Shown here: piece after piece, positions 7,987-14,806 of the stretch
Position numbering within the stretch: position 1 is the first letter of the stretch
How the letters are laid out: each line of letters starts with the position of its first letter
Assembly (NCBI GenBank): GCA_018648945.1
Contig: JABGQJ010000117.1
Span: forward strand, 1 to 14,806
Direction of reading: 5' to 3'
Origin: Victivallales bacterium
Lineage (GTDB): Bacteria > Verrucomicrobiota > Lentisphaeria > Oligosphaerales > Lenti-02
DNA: 14,806 bases
Translations under genes and position numbers: made by a program
Notes under the pieces: generated by a model
What the model was told of the DNA's origin: nothing
Database searches by the model: none
What the model saw: only the letters and a program-made list of their open reading frames with translations

Positions 7987-8015
7987 AATCTAGACGCGTG
8001 AGGGAGACAACCCAA
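7987..8015 (-). promoter_or_regulatory. Possible promoter of the secreted-protein gene
   Basis: On the minus strand TTGGGT (8010-8015) is followed after 17 bases by TAGATT (7987-7992), matching three and four of six sigma-70 consensus bases. Transcription would start near 7980, about 30 bases before the ATG at 7950. It lies in the 149-base divergent gap shared with the GH38 gene, whose own promoter I could not pick out: TTGATC at 8033-8038 lacks a properly spaced -10. Tentative. Confidence 0.22.
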
Positions 8016-8099
8016 ACTTGGGGTTCCGTTCCTTGATCCCTCGTCGCGCGGCAATACCTTCGCAGTGTGTCCGCCCAACCCGACGCGAGGAGCTTCTCC

Positions 8100-10586
8100 A
8101 TGACGAAACCAGTCATCCATCTAGTCTGCCAAGCCCATCTCGATCCCATCTGGCTGTGGGAGTGGGAAGAGGGCGCGGCGGAGGCGATTTCCACCTTCCG
8201 CACGGCCGCCGATCTGTGCGAGGAATTCGGCACGTTTGTGTTCAATCACAACGAAGTGATTCTATACGAGTGGGTGGAGGAGTACGAGCCTGCCTTGTTC
8301 GCCCGGATTCAGCGGCTGGTCCGCGAGGGGAAGTGGCACATCATGGGGGGGTGGTTCGTGCAACCGGACTGCAATATGCCCTCCGGCGAGTCTTTCGTGC
8401 GGCAGATCCTGGCGGGCCGGCGCTACTTCGACGAGAAGTTTGGGTCGCGCCCAACCACCGCGATCAACTTCGACCCCTTCGGCCACACGCGGGGTCTGGT
8501 GCAGATCATGGCCAAGGGCGGTTACGACTCCTACGTGTTCTGTCGTCCCGGCACCCCCGAGCCGCCCTATCCGGGGCACGAGTTCATCTGGGTTGGATAC
8601 GACGGCTCGGAGATCATGGCTTCCCGCCCGCTGTCTTGGTACAACTCCCCGTTGGGGAAGGCCGCCGACAAGGTGCGCGCCCATATCGATGCCCACGCGG
8701 ACAAGGAATGCACCATTCTCCTCTGGGGCGTGGGCAACCATGGCGGTGGTCCGTCCCGCGACGATCTGCGCCAGCTCAAGGAGCTGTTCGCGGAAACCGA
8801 GGACGCCGAGCTCCGCCATTCCACGCCCGAGGACTACTTCGCCCAAGTGGCCGAGTACCGCGACCAACTGCCCCGACATGAGCACGACATGAACCCCTGG
8901 GCGGTTGGCTGCTACATCTCCCAGATCCGGATCAAGCAGCAGCACCGCCGACTAGAGAATGAACTTTACGCAACCGAGAAGATGCTTGCGGCGGCTGATA
9001 TGCAGGGCTTGCTGGAGTACCCAATGGTGCCGATGATCGAGGCGGAGCGCGACCTGCTGTTCGCCGAGTTCCACGATATCCTGCCGGGGTCATCCATCCA
9101 GCCTGCCGAGGACGCGGCCCTGCGGTTGATGGACCATGGGCTGGAGATCCTCTCCCGACTCAAGGCGCGCGCCTTCTTCGCGCTGGCATCCGGCCAGCCC
9201 AAGGCGGCCGAGGGCGAGATCCCGATCCTGGTCTACAATCCCCATCCCTACGCCGTGCAGCGCGATGTGTCCTGTGAATTCCAGCTGGCCGACCAGAACT
9301 GGGAGCCCACCTTCACCTTGCCCACCGTCTACCAGGGCGGTGCGGAGTTGCCGTCGCAGGTGGAGAAGGAACTGAGCAACCTGAATCTGGACTGGCGCAA
9401 GCGGGTGGTCTTTGCCGCCGACCTGGCGCCGGGCATGAACCGTTTTGACTGCCGGCTGACCAGCGTTCCCGAGCGCCCCAAGCCGGCGTTGCGGGCGGCA
9501 GGGGAGCGCATCGTCTTCCGGACGACGGAGATCGAGGCTGAGATCAGCACGGTGACGGGTTTGCTGGAGAGCTTCCGCGCGGGTGGTGCAGACATTCTGA
9601 AACCAGGCGCGATGCGCCCGTTGGTGGTTGCCGACAGCGACGATCCGTGGGAGATGGGCGCGGTCTCGTTCCGCGAGGTGATCGGGGCCTTCGAGCTGGC
9701 CAGCCCGGCCGAGGCCGCCCGGGTCAGCGGTCTGCGCAGTGCCGTGCCGCCAGCGGTGCGGGTGATCGAGGATGGCCCCGTGCGGACGGTGGTCGAGGCC
9801 GTGTTCGAGTATGGCGTGTCCCGGCTCTTGCTCACCTATCGCCTGCCCAAGCGGGGGACGGAAGTGGGCATCGAGGCGCGAGTGTTCTGGAATGAGAAGG
9901 GTAAGCTCCTCAAGCTCTCCGTGCCGGTCGCCTTTGGCGGCTCGCTGCACGGCCAGGTGGCCTATGGTCGGCAGGAGCTGCCCAGCAATGGGCAGGAAGC
10001 CGTGGCCCAGAAGTGGCTCGCCGTGGTGGCGGAGGAGGGCGACCAGGCCCTCACCTGCATCACCGAAGGAACCTATGCTGCCGACTACGCGGAGGGCGAA
10101 CTGCGCTTGACGCTGCTGCGTTCGCCCGCCTATTCCGGACACCCCATCGGAGATCGCCCCGTGGTGCCGCAGGATCGCTTCCTGCCGCGCATCGACCAAG
10201 GAGAGCGAGTCTTCCGGTTCTGGCTCGCCGGTGGGCCGGCCAGCGAGCGTCTGGCCACCATCGACCGCGAGGCCCTGGCCGCGAACGAGGCCCCCTTTGC
10301 CCTCTCCTTCTTCCCCAACGGCGAGGGCGCACCGCCCGCGCCCGCGGTGATTCTTGACGGGGATAGCACGGCGTTGCTCACGGCCCTGAAGCAGGCGGAG
10401 GACGGCAACGGCTGGATCGCCCGCCTCTTCGAGGCCGGGGGGGCTGGGGCCACCTGCCAACTGCGTGCGCCTTGTCTGGGAATCGACGAGAAGCTACACT
10501 TGCAGCCCTTTGAGATTGCCAGCTTGCGCCTGGGGCTGGACGGGCGTCTGGAGCGCACCAATCTGATCGAGGAGTCTCTCGGCTAG
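8100..10586 (+). CDS. Glycoside hydrolase family 38 alpha-mannosidase
   Basis: Hydrolyses terminal alpha-mannosides by a zinc-dependent retaining mechanism. The 828-residue protein has the GH38 N-terminal barrel: HLDPIWLW (13-20) supplies zinc ligands H13 and D15, NFDPFGHT (123-130) contains the nucleophile and zinc ligand D125, and GVGNHGGGPS (210-219) gives the fourth ligand H214. EFHDILPGSSI (323-333) is the characteristic motif of the helical mannosidase middle domain in bacterial members, and the remainder is the beta-rich C-terminal domain. There is no signal peptide, so action on imported oligosaccharides or glycosides in the cytoplasm is likely. The ATG at 8100 was chosen over an in-frame GTG at 8067 because AGGAG (8088-8092) sits seven bases before it and the protein then begins right at the first beta strand. 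Divergent from the secreted glycan-type protein. Exact linkage preference, or action on a mannosyl derivative such as mannosylglycerate, cannot be read from sequence. Confidence 0.95.
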   Translation: MTKPVIHLVCQAHLDPIWLWEWEEGAAEAISTFRTAADLCEEFGTFVFNHNEVILYEWVEEYEPALFARIQRLVREGKWHIMGGWFVQPDCNMPSGESFVRQILAGRRYFDEKFGSRPTTAINFDPFGHTRGLVQIMAKGGYDSYVFCRPGTPEPPYPGHEFIWVGYDGSEIMASRPLSWYNSPLGKAADKVRAHIDAHADKECTILLWGVGNHGGGPSRDDLRQLKELFAETEDAELRHSTPEDYFAQVAEYRDQLPRHEHDMNPWAVGCYISQIRIKQQHRRLENELYATEKMLAAADMQGLLEYPMVPMIEAERDLLFAEFHDILPGSSIQPAEDAALRLMDHGLEILSRLKARAFFALASGQPKAAEGEIPILVYNPHPYAVQRDVSCEFQLADQNWEPTFTLPTVYQGGAELPSQVEKELSNLNLDWRKRVVFAADLAPGMNRFDCRLTSVPERPKPALRAAGERIVFRTTEIEAEISTVTGLLESFRAGGADILKPGAMRPLVVADSDDPWEMGAVSFREVIGAFELASPAEAARVSGLRSAVPPAVRVIEDGPVRTVVEAVFEYGVSRLLLTYRLPKRGTEVGIEARVFWNEKGKLLKLSVPVAFGGSLHGQVAYGRQELPSNGQEAVAQKWLAVVAEEGDQALTCITEGTYAADYAEGELRLTLLRSPAYSGHPIGDRPVVPQDRFLPRIDQGERVFRFWLAGGPASERLATIDREALAANEAPFALSFFPNGEGAPPAPAVILDGDSTALLTALKQAEDGNGWIARLFEAGGAGATCQLRAPCLGIDEKLHLQPFEIASLRLGLDGRLERTNLIEESLG

Positions 10587-10607
10587 GATTCCAGCAGCTC
10601 GGGCTGG

Positions 10608-10622
10608 TTGGCAGTGCGCCAA
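10608..10622 (+). terminator. Short hairpin downstream of the GH38 gene
   Basis: TTGGC (10608-10612) pairs with GCCAA (10618-10622) around a five-base loop, 22 bases after the GH38 stop codon. The stem is short and no T-run follows, so it could be a weak terminator or chance. Confidence 0.2.
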
Positions 10623-10646
10623 CAACGTGGCAAGTTACAACGTCTA

Positions 10647-10674
10647 TACCATAGATATTCACTTACCGTAGGTA
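10647..10674 (+). promoter_or_regulatory. Tandem operator-like sites in an AT-rich gap before the VWA gene
   Basis: TACCATAGATA (10647-10657) and TACCGTAGGTA (10664-10674) agree at nine of eleven bases and are 17 bases apart. The second is a perfect inverted repeat (TACC, GTA, GGTA); the first keeps only part of that symmetry. They lie eight bases before the ATG at 10682 in a stretch clearly richer in A and T than anything around it. This is consistent with two binding sites for a regulator overlapping the promoter, or with promoter elements themselves. There is no clear Shine-Dalgarno for the gene; the second site occupies that position. Confidence 0.4.
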
Positions 10675-10681
10675 TTGTGCC

Positions 10682-12466
10682 ATGAGAACGACTGGCTACC
10701 TCGTCATTTCGGCCGTTTTGTCCCTCCTTCTGCACCTAGTGTTGTGGGAGATGGCTGGCAGGATCGAGCTGCGGGCCGTCTCGTACAGCTCGGAAAAGCC
10801 GCCCGGGAAGCCCATCCGCATCCTGCGGGATCCGCGCGACATGATGGTGAACAAGCCGCTGGTCAAGCAGAGGACTCCTGAGGAGAGGAAGGCGGAACAG
10901 GAACGGCTGGATCGCATCGCCAAAAAGATGAAGGAGGTTTTCCGGGAAGCCAAGTTGGCTACTCCCCCCAAGCCCAAGCTTGAGCTGGCTGGTCTGGGTC
11001 GGGCCATCATGGCACCGAAACTGCCCCGTCCCGAGAAGGCCAAGGCTCCCACAGCCCCCCGCCCCAAGATCATCGAGGTGGCCGTGGCTGACTTGACCGC
11101 CGAGCAGTTGGCCCGCCCGCGCCGGTTCACCGCCAAGATCGACCGGGTGAATGTCTCCGGCTTGCGCTATGTACCAAGTCTGCTGAGTCCCGGTATGCTC
11201 CAGGCCGGGGTGGGAACCACCTATCCTCTCAGCATGCGCATGCGAGGCCTGTCCGGCTCGGGCGGCCTGAAACCGGGGGATCTCCCGCCTGCGCGTGAGT
11301 TTGGCCGCCGCTTGGTTGGTGGCAGGGATGGGTTCTCTCCCGTCGCTGGTGGCGCGGCCTTCCAGGGCCTGGAGGGCGATGTGGCCAATGTCTATCGGCC
11401 CCCTGGTATGAGCAGCCCGAAGAACGGGTTTCGCGCCCTCGATCCCTACGTCATGGTCAGCCTGACCATCTATGAGGAACGCGGCGGTGGCGGCTACTAC
11501 CGCGCGGATATCGCGGCCAACCCCAAGAGCGAGGAACTGTGGGACGTGCCCAAGGACATCCTCTTCGTGATCGACCATTCCACCAGTATTTCGGGCCAGA
11601 AGCTGGCCCAGTTCAAGGCCAGCACGACCGAGGCCCTTGAGTATCTGAATCCCAAGGACCGGTTCAATGTGGTGTCCTTCACGACGGTGTCTCGCTCCCT
11701 GTTCCCCGCATTTACCCCCTACTCCAAGGAGAGCATGGCCCAGGCGCAGGCGTATGTGAAGGGCCTCTCTCGCGGCGGCATGACCGATGTCTTCGGTAGT
11801 ATCTCGCCCTATATCCAGAAGAGCAATGGCGAACCCGCCGACGGGCGCCCCATGAATGTCTTCCTGATGACCGATGGCAATTCCACCGTGAACATCTACG
11901 ACGACGATGCCTTCATCCGCACCATCAAGGAAATGAATCCCGGCAATGTCTCGCTCTATGCCTTCAGCGCAGGCAGGAAGGCCAACCGGGATCTATTGGA
12001 GTTCCTCGGCTACCACAACCGAGGCTACAGCCTGCACGTGGCGGATCTCAAGAGCTTCCGCTCCATGTTGGTGGACTACATCAGCACCCACTCCCAACTG
12101 ATCCTGGCGAACGTGAAATACCAGGCTGCCGATGGTCTGGCCAGCGAGGCATTCCCCAAGGCGTTGCCTCACCTCTATCGCGAAGAGACTCTGTCCTTCT
12201 ACGGACGCTTCCCAGCCAGCACGAAGGACATCAACGTCCGGGTCTCCGGGCGCGGGGGCGATGGCGAACCCTATGAGCTCGTGTTCCGGAAGCCGCTGAA
12301 AGAGTGTCTGCGCGGTTCTCCCGAGCTATCCCAGCACTGGGCCGCGCAGAAGGTCTTCCATCTGGTGGGCCAGCGTGTGTTGATGGGAACCGAGGAGGCG
12401 AAGAAGCCCTTCGAGAAGCAGATCAACGCGCTCGCCGACAAGTTCGGACTGATGGTTCCCTACTAG
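10682..12466 (+). CDS. Membrane-anchored VWA-domain protein, TonB-like stalk
   Basis: A 594-residue protein. Residues 7-24 form an uncleaved transmembrane anchor (LVISAVLSLLLHLVLW), followed by a charged, partly coiled-coil segment (65-92) and a Lys/Pro-rich stretch (93-130), an arrangement like TonB-type proteins that cross the periplasm. A Gly-rich region (165-245) leads to a von Willebrand A domain at about 290-470. The metal-ion-dependent adhesion site is complete: D298, S300 and S302 in DHSTS, T368 in GMTDVF and D398 in MTDG, so metal-dependent ligand binding is expected. The last 120 residues resemble the tail of inter-alpha-trypsin-inhibitor-type VWA proteins (LPHLYREETLSFYGRFP, then LADKFGLMVPY). 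The protein stops at VPY, where relatives commonly continue with TSxLVV. The start is the ATG at 10682; no good ribosome site precedes it. Binding partner unknown; a periplasmic adhesion or assembly role is inferred. Confidence 0.88.
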   Translation: MRTTGYLVISAVLSLLLHLVLWEMAGRIELRAVSYSSEKPPGKPIRILRDPRDMMVNKPLVKQRTPEERKAEQERLDRIAKKMKEVFREAKLATPPKPKLELAGLGRAIMAPKLPRPEKAKAPTAPRPKIIEVAVADLTAEQLARPRRFTAKIDRVNVSGLRYVPSLLSPGMLQAGVGTTYPLSMRMRGLSGSGGLKPGDLPPAREFGRRLVGGRDGFSPVAGGAAFQGLEGDVANVYRPPGMSSPKNGFRALDPYVMVSLTIYEERGGGGYYRADIAANPKSEELWDVPKDILFVIDHSTSISGQKLAQFKASTTEALEYLNPKDRFNVVSFTTVSRSLFPAFTPYSKESMAQAQAYVKGLSRGGMTDVFGSISPYIQKSNGEPADGRPMNVFLMTDGNSTVNIYDDDAFIRTIKEMNPGNVSLYAFSAGRKANRDLLEFLGYHNRGYSLHVADLKSFRSMLVDYISTHSQLILANVKYQAADGLASEAFPKALPHLYREETLSFYGRFPASTKDINVRVSGRGGDGEPYELVFRKPLKECLRGSPELSQHWAAQKVFHLVGQRVLMGTEEAKKPFEKQINALADKFGLMVPY

Positions 12467-12541
12467 GTCGAGCTGGTCGTCCCAACACCAAGTCTGCGCA
12501 GAGCGCTTGCCCCTGTTCCGGCGGCTGGCTCTCTTCCGTAG

Positions 12542-12660
12542 CCGGAGCATCCCTGCTCCGGTCGTCCTCTTCCCGGCGCCCCCCCAGCGAGGGCCGAGCA
12601 CAGTCGCTCCTCGCTACCGGACCAGCCGATCCCGACCCCGTCGCAGACTTTCAGCCTGCG
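12542..12660. repeat. Three consecutive hairpins in the convergent gap
   Basis: The 252-base gap between the VWA stop and the corA stop has no gene. It holds CCGGAGCA (12542-12549) paired with TGCTCCGG (12554-12561) around TCCC; AGCGAGG (12586-12592) paired with CCTCGCT (12609-12615); and CGCAGACT (12642-12649) paired with AGCCTGCG (12653-12660) around TTC with one mismatch that becomes G-U in minus-strand RNA. The position suits bidirectional termination, but the absence of T-tracts and the similarity in style to dispersed palindromic repeats favour a repeat cluster. The stretch 12467-12541 shows nothing further. Confidence 0.65.
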
Positions 12661-12718
12661 CGACGGTTGGAGTCGTGGGTTCGCCCGCCTCTCCCATACC
12701 AGGTTGAGAGTAGGAAGG

Positions 12719-13813
12719 TCACCGCTGGCGCGAAGGCGGCTCGCCTTTCTTGCTGGGCGAGTTGCCGCCCAACCAGCCCTTTCTCCTGAAGTAGACGACC
12801 ATCACCGCTGTCGTCACCAACATCAGTCCCCAGACGGCGGGGTATCCCCAGGCCCAGTGCAGTTCCGGCATGTTCTCGAAATTCATCCCGTAGATCCCGG
12901 CGATGAAGGTCAGTGGGATGAAGATGGTGGCGATGATGGTCAAGACTTTCATCACCTCGTTCATTCGGTTACTGAGGCTGGAGAGGTAGATATCCATCAG
13001 GCTTCCCGCCAACTCGCGATAGGTTTCGGTGATATCCAACACCTGCACCGCGTGGTCGTAGCAGTCCCGCAGATAGACTCGGGTCTCATCGGCAAAGAAG
13101 GCACTCTCACTCCGCAGCAGGGCGCCGAGCGCGTCGCGCAGAGGCCAAACGGCCCGGCGGAGCTCAAGCAAGTCGCGGCGCATCTGGTGAATGCACCCGA
13201 GGGTCGTCTCGCTGGCGTCGAGCATGGCCAGTTCCTGCAAATCCTCGATCCTCTCGCCTGCCTCCTCAAGCAGGGGGAAGTAGCTGTCCACGACGGCATC
13301 GAGCAGGGCGTAGAGGAGGTAGCCAGCTGGGCGCGAACGCACTTGGCCGCTGCCTTCGCGCAGGCGGTGCCGTACCGTATCCAGGCAATCCCCTTCGCGT
13401 TCCTGGATGGTCACCAGCACGTTTTCCCCCAGGAGGATGCTCAGTTGCTCCCGTTCCAGCTTGCCATCGTAGTGGAACATGCGGACCACGGCGCAAAGAT
13501 GCCCTTCGTACTCATCCGCCTTCGGGCGTTGCGGCACGCTGAGTGTGTCCTCAAGAGCCAGGGGGTGGAATCCCAACTCGGTATTCATGCCAAGTAGGAA
13601 GTCGGCATTCCCCAATCCATTGATGTTCAGCCAGAGAACTCCCTTCCCTGCCTGCCAGGCAACCGCCTCGGCGACCGAGGCAAACTCCTGCTCCTCGCAG
13701 GTCTCGGGCGTATAGCGAATCGCCTGCAGCACGGTGGGGCACACCGCTCCCTCCGGAACTCGAAGAGAGCCGGGGGCCATGTTTGTGGAAGGCAGCTTCT
13801 TGGTCGTGTACAT
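12719..13813 (-). CDS. corA: CorA-family magnesium/cobalt transporter
   Basis: Pentameric inner-membrane channel for Mg2+ (also Co2+ or Ni2+). The 364-residue protein has the usual large N-terminal cytoplasmic domain (1 to about 285), containing WLNINGLGN and HPLALEDTLS near residues 61-92 and the long helix leading to the membrane. The first transmembrane helix is about 289-309 (VLTIIATIFIPLTFIAGIYG), ending in the signature YGMNF (GMN at 309-311) with the following acidic loop ENMPEL. The second helix is about 323-342. The C-terminus is a basic tail. Length and motif match Thermotoga-type CorA. The ATG at 13811-13813 has a GAGG-containing purine run just upstream. It follows the GNAT gene by 30 bases on the same strand, so it is probably cotranscribed. 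No Mg2+ riboswitch is visible. Confidence 0.95.
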   Translation of the reverse strand: MYTTKKLPSTNMAPGSLRVPEGAVCPTVLQAIRYTPETCEEQEFASVAEAVAWQAGKGVLWLNINGLGNADFLLGMNTELGFHPLALEDTLSVPQRPKADEYEGHLCAVVRMFHYDGKLEREQLSILLGENVLVTIQEREGDCLDTVRHRLREGSGQVRSRPAGYLLYALLDAVVDSYFPLLEEAGERIEDLQELAMLDASETTLGCIHQMRRDLLELRRAVWPLRDALGALLRSESAFFADETRVYLRDCYDHAVQVLDITETYRELAGSLMDIYLSSLSNRMNEVMKVLTIIATIFIPLTFIAGIYGMNFENMPELHWAWGYPAVWGLMLVTTAVMVVYFRRKGWLGGNSPSKKGEPPSRQR

Positions 13814-13843
13814 GGTCCTCTTCCTGGTTGGGTCTCCCGGAAA

Positions 13844-14407
13844 TCACACGGGCGGCTGGTGGGGCTCGTCCATGGGCTTGGCGCCGGGCTTGATGCGGTA
13901 GAACATGGCGTGTTCCGTGACCCACTTCCCCTGCCCCTGCATGTTCTGCACATCCGCGTAGTGTTCGAAACCCACTTTCTCGTAGAGCGCGAAGGCCCGC
14001 TTGTTGTCGAGGCAGGTGGTCAGTTCGACACCGTCCCGCTCGCTCTGCCGGGCGGCATCAAGCAGGATAGCCATCATGTTGCGTCCCAAGCCGCGCCCCT
14101 GGAAGTCGTCCACCAGCCCAATGCCCAACAGTGGCACGGGCCGGGTGAAGTACCAGAGGAAGAAGTAGCCGACCAGCCGTTCGCCGGCGAAGACCCCGAG
14201 AGTGAGATCGTCCCTCGCCTCGCTGCGGGCCAGCGCCTTGGCCACGGTCGCATCGTCGTAGCCGTGCGGCAGAAACAGCCGACGACTGTCGTCGGAGAGT
14301 TCGCAGTTGAACGTCTGCAGCACGTCGCGGTCGCTCGCGCGGAGTGGTCGGACCGCCAGTTCCGCACCATCCCTGGTCGTCACTGTTGTCGGTAGATTGA
14401 GACCCAT
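13844..14407 (-). CDS. GNAT-family N-acetyltransferase
   Basis: Transfers an acetyl group from acetyl-CoA to an amine on an unknown substrate; cytoplasmic. The 187-residue protein has a single GNAT domain, about 16-172. The N-terminal strand VRPLRASDRDVLQTF (19-33) is typical. The acetyl-CoA pyrophosphate-binding motif A is GIGLVDDFQGRGLGRNMM (95-112), with the Q-x-x-G-x-G pattern at 103-108. Motif B is NKRAFALYEKVGFEHY (135-150). The tail (170-187) is Pro-rich and probably disordered. AAGGAG lies eight bases before the ATG at 14405-14407, a strong site that fixes the start. It has gaps of 21 bases after the upstream gene and 30 bases before corA. A protein or small-molecule target cannot be chosen from sequence. 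Confidence 0.93.
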   Translation of the reverse strand: MGLNLPTTVTTRDGAELAVRPLRASDRDVLQTFNCELSDDSRRLFLPHGYDDATVAKALARSEARDDLTLGVFAGERLVGYFFLWYFTRPVPLLGIGLVDDFQGRGLGRNMMAILLDAARQSERDGVELTTCLDNKRAFALYEKVGFEHYADVQNMQGQGKWVTEHAMFYRIKPGAKPMDEPHQPPV

Positions 14408-14428
14408 TTCCGTTTCTCCTTAGTGCGT

Positions 14429-14806
14429 TCAGCAGTCCGTCGGGCGACCGGGCTCAGTCAGGTAGGGGGTCCCGAGATGCACGGCCTGGTCGATCACCAG
14501 ACCCTCGTCCCAATGGGCCAGGACGAAGCTGGCTTCCTGGCCCGCTTCGGGCCGGGGCAGTTCCAGGCCGGCAACCGCCGCCGGATGGGCACTGCACCGC
14601 TCCCACGCTGCCGGCAAGCTCAGACCCAGGTTCTGCACCAGCCATTCTACGCAGCGGTCCTGCTGGAACCAGGCACCATGCAGCAGCTCGCTGTCGGTCA
14701 GGTGAATGAACCCGTTCGGCTCGATGTCGAAGGGATGCCCGCCGCCATGCTCGTCGTAGTGCCCCGGGGCGCTGCCCGAATAGGGGCTGGCATCGCTGAC
14801 CGGGAT
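14429..14806 (-). CDS. Unrecognised protein, C-terminal part only
   Basis: The frame is open from the right window edge to a TGA at 14429-14431, giving the last 125 residues; the start lies outside. I do not recognise the family. The visible part begins with a Gly/His/Asp-rich stretch (GHYDEHGGGHPFDIEPNGF) that could be a metal site or a turn-rich loop, then HLTDSELLHGAWFQQDRCVEWL, a helical region, and a short strand-like end (FVLAHWDEGLVIDQAVHL). No transmembrane segment is visible. Sequence character is coding rather than shadow: charged and hydrophobic residues alternate sensibly, and the gene fits the same strand and spacing (21 bases) as the GNAT and corA genes, which supports it as the upstream member of that operon. 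Confidence 0.7.
   Translation of the reverse strand: MPVSDASPYSGSAPGHYDEHGGGHPFDIEPNGFIHLTDSELLHGAWFQQDRCVEWLVQNLGLSLPAAWERCSAHPAAVAGLELPRPEAGQEASFVLAHWDEGLVIDQAVHLGTPYLTEPGRPTDC

Noticed and set aside
8005..8026. Imperfect hairpin AACCCAA / TTGGGGTT in the divergent gap
   Set aside because: Needs a bulge, has only a two-base loop and is too short to separate from chance.
9090..10460. 456-residue minus-strand frame opposite the GH38 gene
   Set aside because: GH38 domains cover this region fully; the antisense frame has no recognisable motif.
12704..13597. 297-residue plus-strand frame opposite corA
   Set aside because: The minus strand encodes CorA with GMN motif and two membrane helices; the plus frame is its complement.
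1..14806. CRISPR array, tRNA, rRNA, insertion sequence or prophage
   Set aside because: I found no regularly spaced repeats with unique spacers, no cloverleaf-like sequence in the gaps, and no transposase or integrase motif in any supported frame.

Overview
The window is a GC-rich bacterial chromosome segment (third codon positions dominated by G and C) with ten genes, eight complete and two cut by the window ends. The gene types suggest a member of the PVC superphylum (Planctomycetota, Verrucomicrobiota, Lentisphaerota) or a neighbour such as Candidatus Hydrogenedentes: a DUF3604/PHP protein, a secreted toroid-like protein with a C-terminal carbohydrate-binding-like domain, a bacterial GH38 mannosidase and a TonB-stalk-like VWA protein. 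The intergenic repeats (ATGGACnnn units; a palindrome carrying GAACGCCCAAC; strings of GC-rich hairpins) fit the same idea. This placement is inference; no rRNA or phylogenetic marker comparison was possible.

Layout. Positions 1-2511 hold two minus-strand housekeeping genes, glpK (3' part outside the window) and thrC, separated by a short minisatellite. Positions 2512-2871 are a divergent intergenic region filled by a long palindrome with internal direct repeats. Then come two plus-strand genes, a DUF3604 PHP-type predicted metallohydrolase (2872-4482) and an unrecognised soluble 315-aa protein (4629-5576), with a nested stem-loop between them. A large secreted protein lies on the minus strand (5629-7950), divergent from a GH38 alpha-mannosidase (8100-10586). 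After a small AT-rich regulatory-looking gap comes a membrane-anchored VWA protein (10682-12466). A convergent gap with three hairpins separates it from a minus-strand run at the right end: unknown protein (cut by the window end), GNAT acetyltransferase, CorA magnesium/cobalt channel.

How the genes fit together. The secreted protein and GH38 share a divergent promoter region and both look suited to glycan breakdown: extracellular binding or cleavage, then hydrolysis of alpha-mannosides in the cytoplasm (GH38 has no visible signal peptide). The DUF3604 protein and the 315-aa protein may belong to the same accessory neighbourhood, but nothing in the sequence proves it. The unknown-GNAT-CorA genes have gaps of 21 and 30 bases and are probably one operon. 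I saw no tRNA, rRNA, CRISPR array, transposase or phage gene. No complete, clearly new multi-gene system is visible; the best leads are the palindromic intergenic elements, the stem-loop before the 315-aa gene, the unclassified secreted enzyme-like protein and the tandem operator-like sites before the VWA gene.
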